NCBI GenBank assembly: GCA_034696485.1
Contig: JAQIWT010000534.1
Location: 1 to 18,562, forward strand
DNA: 18,562 nucleotides
Direction of reading: 5' to 3'
Origin: Isohypsibius dastychi
Taxonomy: Eukaryota > Tardigrada > Eutardigrada > Parachela > Isohypsibiidae
Made by a program: the position numbers and the translations under genes. Numbering within the stretch: the stretch's first letter is position 1; the number at the start of each line of letters is the position of its first letter. Below the pieces are notes generated by a model. The model saw nothing but the letters and a program-made list of their open reading frames with translations. It searched no databases and was not told the DNA's origin. This document shows positions 10,792 to 18,562 of the stretch, in pieces.

Positions 10792-13612
10792 TCATTTTTC
10801 AAAGTTAGGCATTGATTGCTCAGGAAACAGTGAGAATTTCACTTCCGGTACCAGCAAGGGTTCGGACTGAGAGTTACCACTAGCATCGAGACGTTCCTTT
10901 GAAGAGTCCTCGGACTGATGCTCTTCTTCATGGACATGTAATACACCGAGTTTGGCAGCAACACTAAAAAAAATTTGATCAGTTAAAAAACTGAAATCCA
11001 AAATTAAATCAAAGATTATGAGATCTTCAATTCACACAACAGTCAAATAACCAGTTTCAAATAACGATTTGTTTACGAACCTGGGATTTTTGCGGCCGCC
11101 ATATTCCTTGTCAGGAACATAGAACATTGTGCGGGCTGGCGAACTAATCTTTCTAAATCGGGCCTCTGACTCATCGGGTTTATCATCTGGGCTGACGGGA
11201 AATCCGGGCGCCAGATATCCATTTCCCACTTTCTGCATCGAATTTTGTTGTCCGGACGATATTTCGTCATTAACGTATACATTAGTCGGAACCGGAAACG
11301 AGATGTCCTGACAGCTTCGCTGACTAGCGCTATACAAAATCATTTACAACTAAATTTTAGCAACGCAATTATATTAGGATTTACGTGTGCGGAAGATATG
11401 CAAAGACATCTTCTTGTCTGCTCATTTTCCGACTTCGTTTTCTCAGAAACAAAGAAGCATCGCTCCCCAACACGGTTTCAACAGCCGATGGTCTGCGCAT
11501 TGGTTCCTTCGATGGTGGGATGCTGCAAGAGAAGAAGTTCAATATTAATTCGATTAACTATATAGTATAACCAACTAATCAATTCGATAATACTATGAAA
11601 TCAATAGAAGTTCAATTTCTTATTTTATTATTAATATTTTCATTCAAATTTTGTCGTAAAATGTCTATTGCAGGCGTTCGCCGCTTACTCTAAATTCATC
11701 GTAGATCCAAGATGAGCAAGTGTCGGCTTGGGTTTGGCATCCATAGCCGCTTGAGTGTATGGTAGAACAACATCTTGCTCGTTCCAGTATTTATCTTTTT
11801 GCACCGTGGGATTCTTGCCATGCCTGAAAAAATCAAACTTTTCCTGCATACTGGTCATCGACAACCGATCTTCTGATTTCCGCTTCCCCCAAACTTACAT
11901 ATCATCCACCATAGCATAACTGACCTATAGACCAAAATAACTCTAAATTAAGTGATCAGCAAAATTTCAGATGAAATACCAACCTGCATATGCCGATCAA
12001 TAAACCAGTTGACCTATGAAGCCACAAAGGTCACGTAACGTAGCTGGAAGTTAAAGAATGGATAGGCGTCCAGACTCACCTCGAAATCGTCATCATCCTC
12101 ACCCCATGGATTTATCAACGATTCTGCGACTTTCAGCCACCCAACATAAAAGAAAAACTACAGAAACAAGAGAGTTTTAGGACAATCCGCCTCAAGTAAA
12201 CGTAATACAAACGTGTAACGGAATTCACCTGAAGCAAAGTGAAGAACGGAACATAAATATCTGGAAATAATCCAAATGAAGAATAAACAAAAAATCATCA
12301 AAAACGATGGGAATTTACCGATATAATAATTCTCGTATTTCTGAGCTGGATCCAGGAACTGCCGGCTGAAGAGGCAACCGACGAAATACATGTAAGTAGC
12401 CAAAGTGACCACCTGGAAAAGTCGGCTCACGTCACATTCCAACCTGTTGATTGCTCGGTCTTACCTGAGTGTAAACGATCGGGACGCTGACATAATCAAA
12501 TGCCTGTAATTACAATCGAATCAGAACAAATATATCGGTCTAGTTATTAGCCATACCCATATCTTTCCTTGTTTGTCCCGATAGCTCATCACTTCATCCA
12601 TAACTTGTTTCATGCCACCTGATGGGTCATGAAACAGGCCATCCTTCCGGGTCTGATCGAGCAGCTGGACGAACCAGACAAGTGGCACCCAGAATTTGGC
12701 GTACCTTGAAACAGCACATTCAATTTCAATCAGGTCCACCATATGCCGACCATAAAAAGCTTACTGGATTTCGAGCTTTTCAAATAAGATGTATTCTTCC
12801 TTGGTTAGCAGACCGGCTTCCACGAGATGCTCATAAGTAGGGAATCGCTTTTTGGCCACAATGCTGACACTAAAAAAACACAGAAAATTTGCAGGTGAGC
12901 TAATTAATTATTAAAATAAAGGTTTTACCAGGCTGAAATTACCTACGAGTAAGGATGACCGTACTGGCATTGAGATATCGCACTAGGGTCCTTCTGATCA
13001 TCCTATCCAATATGAGAATTTATACGAATATCCATGCGAAGGTCCAATAAAAGTATTCAACTTGCCTTGACTTTTCATCATGGCCGTTAATATACAGAAG
13101 TATGAGCAAACATAATCTGTCAGGCCACGGATAAGATGACCACTATGGGTGAAGAAAACATAATCAAACCCCACGTTGGACGAAAAGCATACTTCATTTC
13201 CGGTTTACCTGGTCCCACCTGAAACGAAACAGCGTTCATCAAATCCGATCACTACATCGGACCAATTCATCATACCATCTGCCAACGACAAAGCTGACAT
13301 AGAATCCAAGGACAAACGTCAGCGGGATGAAATTGACGTTAACTTCCATGTGAAGGCACAGTTTCTCGAAAATCCTGGAAAGAGCTGAGTATAGATGCAT
13401 GGACAGAAATTTAGATGTTGCTGCATGCAGTACCTTCGCTGATCTTCATTCAGTGCACATCGATATACCGCGCTGATTATTACGTAAAGCGCCGAGTAGA
13501 CCAGAACTTCCTTGAAAACCAATTTGTAAACGCTTCCTTTCCATCGAGCCAGTAATTTCGGGAAACCCGCAAAGGAAGCTGTTGCGACGTCGAATTGATA
13601 AGATATCGTCAT
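10792..13612 (-). CDS. Bestrophin-family chloride channel, paralogue B (17 exons, 556 aa)
   Basis: Bestrophin anion-channel subunit. Exons in transcript order: 13612-13434, 13374-13276, 13218-13209, 13142-13066, 13002-12943, 12869-12765, 12704-12557, 12503-12465, 12412-12319, 12260-12229, 12157-12080, 12013-11984, 11924-11899, 11823-11689, 11522-11385, 11329-11081, 10963-10792 (stop TGA). Start MTISYQFDV; neck IPLTFVLGF at 76-84 with Ile76, Phe80 and Phe84; WWDQ encoded with a 10-bp microexon; [40 protein letters not shown]; clasp EDDDD at 301-305; [10 protein letters not shown]. The filter-side segment reads SVPIVYTQ, with Val where A and C have Ile. This is the most intron-rich of the three. 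The intron between 13066 and 13002 has a GC donor (AG|GCAAGT). The tail (about residues 330-556) is Ser/Arg-rich and has no recognised domain. It lies 1.2 kb downstream of gene C on the same strand, with two TGACGTCA sites in the gap. Confidence 0.95.
13003..13065 (-). other. GC-AG intron in gene B
   Basis: The 63-bp intron begins AG|GCAAGT and ends GGATAG. No GT donor nearby keeps the frame. The non-canonical donor sits in otherwise perfect consensus, as is usual for GC-AG introns. The joined residues [14 protein letters not shown] match gene C's [14 protein letters not shown]. Confidence 0.85.
13209..13218 (-). other. 10-bp microexon of gene B
   Basis: The minus strand reads TTTCAG|GTGGGACCAG|GTAAAC. 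The 10 bases restore the frame from TG at the end of exon 2 and supply the second Trp, Asp and Gln of RWWDQ, a near-invariant bestrophin motif (RWWNQ in vertebrates). Without it the frame would shift. Confidence 0.9.
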
Positions 13613-14822
13613 CTCAGAACTGGTAACAGAAATCCAGGAGAATCCACTGATTCTTCACTCTAGATTCCAGATTCGACGAAGCATAAATAAAGACAGCAAA
13701 ATGATGACCAAGATTCCGGGGAAACAATATCAGCTCAAAATTGTGACATAGGTTGAGATTCTAGCTGACCGCCCACCGGGAAATCGCAAACTGCAGTGAT
13801 TCACATGATTGCATGGATTCCGTGCAGCAGCAAAACTTCGAAAGATATCGAAGAAACAAACGATCTGGGGAACCAAAAACAAAACAGAGAATTGTGAATC
13901 GAAATGGTGACGTCAGGTATCAACTGGTTTGGATGACGTCAAGAGTGAGCTTTGTTCTGTTCCGTTGAACCCCTGGCCCTGGGAAGCACCAGCTTTGTTG
14001 ACCAAATATTTCGTCCAGAATAATCTCCTTCGCTGCGAACCAAATACTTGAAATGTAATCTACACTGTTGTGTATCAACATGCGGACTGGGCATTTTTTC
14101 ATGCAGACAACAACTGTCAACATCGACCTTGGACACGCCGATGTAATTGCAACAACATGCAAAAAAACCAGCCGGCAAAAAAATTCACCACAACACAAGA
14201 AACATGTCTACCGTACAGCTGTGCTTTTTAAAAGTTTGTGTTCGTTCTTACCGGATCAACGATATGAATTATTTCAAATGTAATCGCGCCGGTTTAATTG
14301 AGATCCTTTTTCATCTTCAATTTGCTAGATTAAAATTAAGTGAGACCCAAAAAATTTTGTACAGTATCAACACCGCAGCTGAATGAAAATGTAAGTGCAG
14401 ATCAAAGTCTCGAATTTTTCCTGCGACGGTTCGTGCTGTCTATTCACCCACACGTCGCTTCAACAAGACTGGATCATTTGCAGCTGCGTAAGCTATTTTT
14501 CCAACAGTTGATTCAGCCGAAAACTCAGATGTCAGTCTTGTTATCTAGACCAGGTTCACCAACCGTTTCCGGCCTGGTAGCCGGCTGCCAAACAGAGGAA
14601 ATACCATTAACCGAAAGCAACAGATGTTTACTTTCCTAAAATAAATTCTCTCCATTCACATTCAGATTAACCGGTTCAATAAATAGAAGCATGCATGCGG
14701 TAGCAGGAAAGAGATTTCGAGGAATGGCTTCGTCGGCAGAAACTAGGTAGTTCAGCATTGAAGTAACAAATTTCATAAGCGGAAACAAATTTCAGTGGGG
14801 ATTGCGCCGAAACAAAGTGGAT
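13613..14822. other. Intergenic C-B spacer, 1.2 kb
   Basis: Contains the twin TGACGTCA sites and a 10-bp palindrome GCATGCATGC at 14689-14698. A 99-codon plus-strand open frame runs 14340-14639 with AATAAA at 14640-14645 directly after its stop. That frame lacks a recognisable motif or a good splice partner, and I do not call it a gene. Most likely this is the promoter region of gene B and the 3' flank of gene C. Confidence 0.4.
13908..13941. promoter_or_regulatory. Twin CRE-type palindromes upstream of gene B
   Basis: TGACGTCA occurs perfectly at 13908-13915 and again at 13934-13941, 26 bp apart start to start, about 300 bp upstream of the gene B ATG. This is the full cAMP-response element bound by CREB/ATF bZIP factors. 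The spacing is about 2.5 helical turns. Confidence 0.45.
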
Positions 14823-17290
14823 TCAGCGAGGTGATTTGCTCAGTAGTGGTTTCTTGCTATCCTCTTCTGATGGAGATGGGGATAGCCTATCTAACATGTC
14901 ATCCAACTCGGGCCGCCTTACTACCTGAACTGGAGTGACGTTTTCTTTCGAGCCATACCGAGACGTGTTTTTCCTGAAAAAGGTGAACATCTTGTCTGCA
15001 GAAAATATTTTTGAAAAAAAGAATCTCACGAAGAATCGATGAATGAGATCGGTCGCTCGATCGGCGGACCCGCTGTGGATTTGTTGGAACTTCCGCCGGC
15101 GCCTGATCGCCAGTTGTAGACGTTCTTGTTCTCTGGAGTCCCTGTTCCAGGCGTAGATGGGGATTCCACTATGACTTCCATATTTTCATGTTGCTTATGC
15201 GGCAGATGAATGCTTCGCTTGCTGTAACACATTTGTAAATTCATATCATAAAATAATGAATAAATAAAATACAAATAATGGATAAAGTAAATAAATAAAA
15301 TAAATTTATGTAACTACAGGTCTCTCAATAATTCCCTGAAAAACCTAGCCCCGCCTCTCATACTAAACGAATGGGTGGTGGGGCTTGGTTTTTCAGGGAA
15401 TTATTGGGAGACCTGTAGAGGTTTGAATATTTTATATTACCGGACGCCAGAACCATGGTCAATACTGTTTCGGAAAGCGGCGAGTGCAGACGCGGCGGTG
15501 GTGCCAGTGGCCAAGGACTCTCTACGGCTAGTTGGAATGGTCAGCGAAGCGCGCTGTTTGGCCAGAGGGACACTAACGATAAAAGACCATCAAAGATCGG
15601 GTCTACAGGCAAAATGGACTAGAATGGCATCTCACTTGTATTCAGCAACTGATCCCAAGTCAGCGAAATCAGAGCCACGTTTTGCAAACAAGGTCTCCGT
15701 AGTATACGGCAGCTGGATTTCAGTGCCTCCCCAGTATTTATCCTTAACCAACGTTGGAATCTTTTTATGCCTAGTATGACAACAAAATAAGTTCCGGTTA
15801 CTCAACAGGACCATAGGTTCGTGGATAATTACATATCATCCACAACTGCGAAGCTGACTTGAAGATGCCGGTCGATGAACCAGTTGACCTGCGAAAACAC
15901 ATCCGAAGTTGACAAACTAATACGCACTCAACACTGAGATCAGAACAGTTACACGAACAGTACCTCGAAATCATCATCATCTTCACCCCAAGGATTAATC
16001 AGAGATTCGGCAACTTTCAACCAACCGACGTAGAACATGAACTGCAGAATAAATTCTGTTGTAATACATACATCACATTCCTATCCGGGTAAACATTTAC
16101 CTGTAAGATGGTAAATACAGGGACATACATATCGAAGTTATGCCCTTTGTATTTCTGAGTTGGATCAAGAAACTGCCGGGAAAACACACACCCCACAAAA
16201 TACGCGTAAGTGGCAAGCGTGACGACCTGAAACCACATGACCTTTAGTAATCTCCAAATAAGTTCAGAAAAGTTTCCAACCTGAGTATAGCTGAGCGGAA
16301 TGCTGACCCAATCATAAATAAACATCTTCCCCAACAACGACCGATAAGCCATCAGTTCTTCAAGGATCAGCTTAGTCCCTGCTCCACTTGGATCCTTCAT
16401 CAATCCATCTCCTTTTATCTGATTCAGCATCTGAGTGAACCATACTAATGGCACCCAGAACTTGCCATATTCAAGCTTGACATTCTCATAAAGCTGCAGT
16501 TCTTCAGCGGTCAGCAGTCCAGCTTGAACCAGATGCTCCAGTGTGGGGAAGCGCTTTTTTGTCACAATGCTTGTATTCCTCGTCAAAAGAATGATGGTCA
16601 CATTCAGATACCGAGCCAGAGTACGTCTGGCGCAAGAATTGCTCAAAGCAAGCCAAAAGAATCAGAAACATAACAAAACCTTACCGATACATTCTGGATT
16701 TTTCGTCGGACCCATCTATGTAATGTACGATAAGATAAAGCAACCTATATAATGCAAATATGAAATGGAGAGCCAGATGTGAATTAGTGGCAACTAACCG
16801 GTCGGGCCATGGGTAAGTGATGAGCTAATCAAGGAGCAATGACAATTTAGTTACGAGCACTTCCGGTGGTGTTCACTTGCTTACCTGATCCCACCTAGTA
16901 AAATAGAAGAGACTCCGTCAGTGAATGTTATTTTTTTGAGTTGCGAATTGTTTTACCAACGGCTGACAACCAAGCTGACGTAGAATCCGAGCACAAAGGT
17001 CAGCGGAATGTGCGGAACAGTTTCATCGATATGAATGCAGAACAACTCAAAATTCCTGTTCAAAGCAAACAGATATTTGTCAAGTCAGATTTACTGTAGA
17101 ATTCTTCAACTCACTTCTTTTGCGATTCGTTTAGAACGTAACGGTAGATGAGACTGAATAACGTGTACAAAAAACAATACAGCGCAAACTCCTTGAAGAA
17201 CAATTTGTAGATGCTCCCCCGCCATTTTCCCAGCAACCTGGAATTGGCAAAAGTTGCAGTGGCAGTTATGGTGTTATAAGAAACGGTCAT
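14823..17290 (-). CDS. Bestrophin-family chloride channel, paralogue C (13 exons, 528 aa)
   Basis: Bestrophin anion-channel subunit. Exons in transcript order: 17290-17115, 17055-16957, 16894-16885, 16824-16799, 16744-16685, 16626-16281, 16226-16101, 16041-15964, 15888-15833, 15770-15636, 15572-15441, 15221-15030, 14973-14823 (stop TGA). Start MTVSYNT is very close to the canonical bestrophin amino end. Neck IPLTFVLGF at 75-83 (one residue shorter before it than in A and B); WWDQ with a 10-bp microexon; [52 protein letters not shown]; clasp EDDDD at 301-305; VNWFIDRH. The tail is Ser/Thr/Ala-rich then polar, ending [10 protein letters not shown]. The intron 16227-16280 is 54 nt and stop-free in frame, so unspliced message would stay open. 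The intron 15222-15440 carries a foldback repeat. The first ATG is 138 bp from the divergent start of gene D. Confidence 0.95.
15314..15418. mobile_element. Foldback (MITE-like) element in gene C intron
   Basis: Two 39-bp arms, 15314-15352 and 15380-15418, are inverted copies with two mismatches, separated by 27 bp. The arms read CTACAGGTCTC at the outer ends. If the terminal repeat starts at CAGGTCTC, both ends are flanked by TA, the target duplication of Tc1/mariner elements. It contains no reading frame of its own. It lies wholly inside intron 15222-15440, 22 bp from the donor of the preceding exon. Class assignment is inference from size and ends. Confidence 0.7.
16885..16894 (-). other. 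10-bp microexon of gene C
   Basis: The minus strand reads TACTAG|GTGGGATCAG|GTAAGC. Same phase, length and encoded residues as the gene B microexon, differing by one silent base. In gene A the same residues lie within exon 2, so both flanking introns are arranged differently there. Confidence 0.9.
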
Positions 17291-17428
17291 GGTTGACTGT
17301 TTCTCGAAAATGAAGTAGAGTGACGAAAAGTAAAGTTCAGGCTCCCGGTTTTCTAACTGTTATCTTTCACTGTTAGATGTTCTAGAAATGCTGATTCAAC
17401 AGGTGGCTTGCTTCAATAAAATAACACA
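17291..17428. promoter_or_regulatory. Divergent promoter between genes C and D
   Basis: Only 138 bp separate the two start codons, so 5' leaders and core promoters must be compact or overlap. On the minus strand a TTTTCGAG about 10 bases before the gene C ATG could serve as a trans-splice acceptor. No TATA box is evident. Confidence 0.5.
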
Positions 17429-18071
17429 ATGTATAGAGATTTAACTGCAGCTCAAGGATTTACAAACCTTGCTCCTCGAAGACCTTCCATTCACGAATAC
17501 AACGTTTTCAGTGGTGAATTTGTTTATTCTGCATTGATGCATTTGTTGCAGATTATCTAAAATACACAGTCCCCGAAGAATGGTTTCTTGGTGAATCTGC
17601 TGCCGTAAGTGTGGCCACTTCTAAGTCCTCCATTCATCCGAATGAAAGAATAGCGATCCTGCAGATTAGAACAACATTTCAATTGATGGTCTCGGATTAC
17701 TCTGGCATGGGAACTAATGCGTCAGGAATCAAGGCCTTACGGGATCTATTCAAGAGTCCACCAGACGACGATGTCTTACAATTCTTCGTTGTTTTCGAAA
17801 ACACAGAGAAGATGTGTTATTCGAAAGCGGAAGATCGAGTTGTTGATGATGCCACAGAAAACGAGTAAAATGGTACTTCAAAGACAACGACCACAATGTC
17901 AAGCGCACTTTCAGTTCCGGAAAAAACACAAGGGAAAATGGAAAGATCTGGATGGTTTGTTTACATTTCGAGCTAGAGACACATTCGAATCGCCAGTGTG
18001 TGACGTCCAAGCAGTTTGCGATGACCCCGGCTCGTGCCTGCAGGGACAACAAAGCGGAAAATCATGTCTAA
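17429..18071 (+). CDS. Unrecognised protein, about 184 aa (gene D, 3 exons)
   Basis: I do not recognise the family. Model: exon 1 17429-17513 (MYRDLTAAQGF...), a 38-bp intron 17514-17551 (G|GTGAAT to TTGCAG), exon 2 17552-17864, a 50-bp intron 17865-17914 (GA|GTAAAA to CTTTCAG), exon 3 17915-18071 (stop TAA). Phases join to 185 codons. Visible: no signal peptide or membrane segment; an aromatic stretch YLKYTVPEEWFL near residue 31; an acidic SPPDDD near 101; a hydrophobic LQFFVVF just after it; a Cys- and Lys-containing carboxyl end. Codon use resembles the neighbours. If the second intron is retained, translation ends at its first codon boundary, giving 133 aa. The intron is open in the exon 3 frame, so a frame error there is a possible alternative. 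A poly(A) signal AATAAA lies at 18239-18244. Existence fairly likely; function unknown. Confidence 0.6.
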
Positions 18072-18121
18072 TTAGAATCATTCTCAAATCTAGTTTGCAT
18101 CCCAGGTCTATTCTTTTGCTT

Positions 18122-18178
18122 ATACTGTACTGGCTTGCTGACCACACTGTATTTTTTGCTCAGTACAGAGTACAGTAT
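18122..18178. repeat. Perfect 10-bp inverted repeat in the D/E 3' region
   Basis: ATACTGTACT at 18122-18131 is the exact reverse complement of AGTACAGTAT at 18169-18178, with a 37-bp spacer. A further AGTACAG copy lies just inside the right arm. It sits between the two stop codons and next to the gene E poly(A) signal. Confidence 0.6.
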
Positions 18179-18185
18179 TGTACAG

Positions 18186-18191
18186 TTTATT
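18186..18191 (-). terminator. Poly(A) signal, gene E
   Basis: AATAAA on the minus strand (TTTATT on plus), about 100 bases after the gene E stop. It lies upstream of the gene D signal, so the two 3' UTRs should overlap by at least about 50 bases. Confidence 0.5.
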
Positions 18192-18238
18192 CTTCATGCA
18201 TGCTTTTCGAGACTTACAACACATCAAGTACAGCGGAT

Positions 18239-18244
18239 AATAAA
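18239..18244 (+). terminator. Poly(A) signal, gene D
   Basis: AATAAA on the plus strand, about 170 bases after the gene D stop. It is the first canonical hexamer in that direction. Confidence 0.5.
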
Positions 18245-18289
18245 TTAAACATTTTGGTTTGTTTTGGCTTGCCAAAAGGTTCAAAGCAA

Positions 18290-18562
18290 CTATAAAGGAC
18301 AGTCGGGGACTAGACACTGAAACTTTCCTGTGGAGTTCTGCAAATAGACAAAACTGTGAACTGATGTAGGAATGATCAAGCATCATCCAATTACCTTGGC
18401 TCTGGCGTGTTTCGAACACGGGAACTTTCTTCTCATACAAGCTTGCTTTTTAATACATCGTCCATATTTATTGATGCATCGAAAGTTATCCTTCTCACAT
18501 CTCGGACATGGTTCCGGATTGGCGAATCGACATGCCAAGCATGACGTGTGCTGGCAGTTTTT
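18290..18562 (-). CDS. Cysteine-rich protein, carboxyl-terminal part (gene E, partial)
   Basis: The gene enters from beyond the right edge. Visible exons: 18562-18395 (56 codons, phase 0 at both ends) and 18337-18290 (16 codons including stop TAG), separated by a 57-bp intron with donor AAG|GTAATT and acceptor TTTGCAG. The 71 visible residues hold 11 cysteines with spacing C-x4-C-x2-C-x7-C-x2-C-x6-C-x6-C-x5-C-x6-C in the first exon and two more (FQC, DC) in the last. Many Arg and Lys residues lie between them, for example in NKYGRCIKKQAC. Such density suggests a disulphide-bonded secreted or extracellular protein, or possibly a metal-binding one; I cannot name the domain. The amino end, including any signal peptide, is outside the window. 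The gene is convergent with gene D, stop codons 218 bp apart. AATAAA on this strand lies at 18186-18191. Confidence 0.65.

Noticed and set aside
14340-14639. 99-codon plus-strand open frame followed at once by AATAAA
   Set aside because: No motif, weak composition, no convincing upstream exon; lies in the promoter region of gene B.
15375-15779. 134-codon plus-strand open frame
   Set aside because: It is the antisense of gene C exons 10 and 11 and part of the foldback element.
1-18562. CRISPR arrays, bacterial operons, riboswitches
   Set aside because: The spliced animal-type genes make these irrelevant, and no regularly spaced repeat array is present.

Overview
The window looks like nuclear DNA of a rhabditid nematode, Caenorhabditis-like in style. 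Many introns are 38-70 bp with TTTCAG-type acceptors, intergenic DNA is AT-rich, and the right half holds a tandem cluster of bestrophin genes, a family expanded in nematodes. Species and chromosome cannot be told from the sequence. All gene models were built by hand from splice consensus, reading phase and comparison of the three paralogues; no transcript data were available.

Right half (6.9-18.6 kb): three complete bestrophin chloride-channel genes lie head to tail on the minus strand. In transcription order they are gene C (17290 to 14823, 13 exons, 528 aa), gene B (13612 to 10792, 17 exons, 556 aa) and gene A (10335 to 6874, 11 exons, 572 aa). Each keeps the channel core: the amino end (MT[IV]SY), the neck with Ile/Phe/Phe in [35 protein letters not shown], and the calcium clasp [11 protein letters not shown]. 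The cores are almost equal in length, but the cytoplasmic tails differ strongly. Introns have been gained, lost or shifted among them. B and C share a 10-bp microexon, B has a GC-AG intron, and C carries a foldback MITE-like element in an intron.

Gene D (17429 to 18071, plus strand) starts 138 bp from the start of gene C, so the two share a short divergent promoter. It encodes an unrecognised protein of about 184 aa. Gene E enters from the right edge on the minus strand (18562 to 18290, partial). It encodes the carboxyl end of a cysteine-rich protein and converges on gene D, with poly(A) signals placed so that the two 3' ends should overlap.

Left part (1-6.8 kb): mostly non-coding, AT-rich sequence with homopolymer tracts, minisatellite-like repeats and hairpins. 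The best coding signal is a minus-strand first exon with a signal peptide and a strong donor (2627 to 2534); its later exons were not securely found. Weaker signals are a 77-nt nested hairpin at 5381-5457, a spliced-looking 46-bp segment at 5222-5267, and short open frames at 3662-3850 (minus) and 6272-6493 (plus).

The clearest biology is ion-channel paralogue diversification. The pore is conserved, while regulatory tails, intron layout and upstream sites (twin CREB/ATF-type TGACGTCA palindromes upstream of gene B) have diverged.
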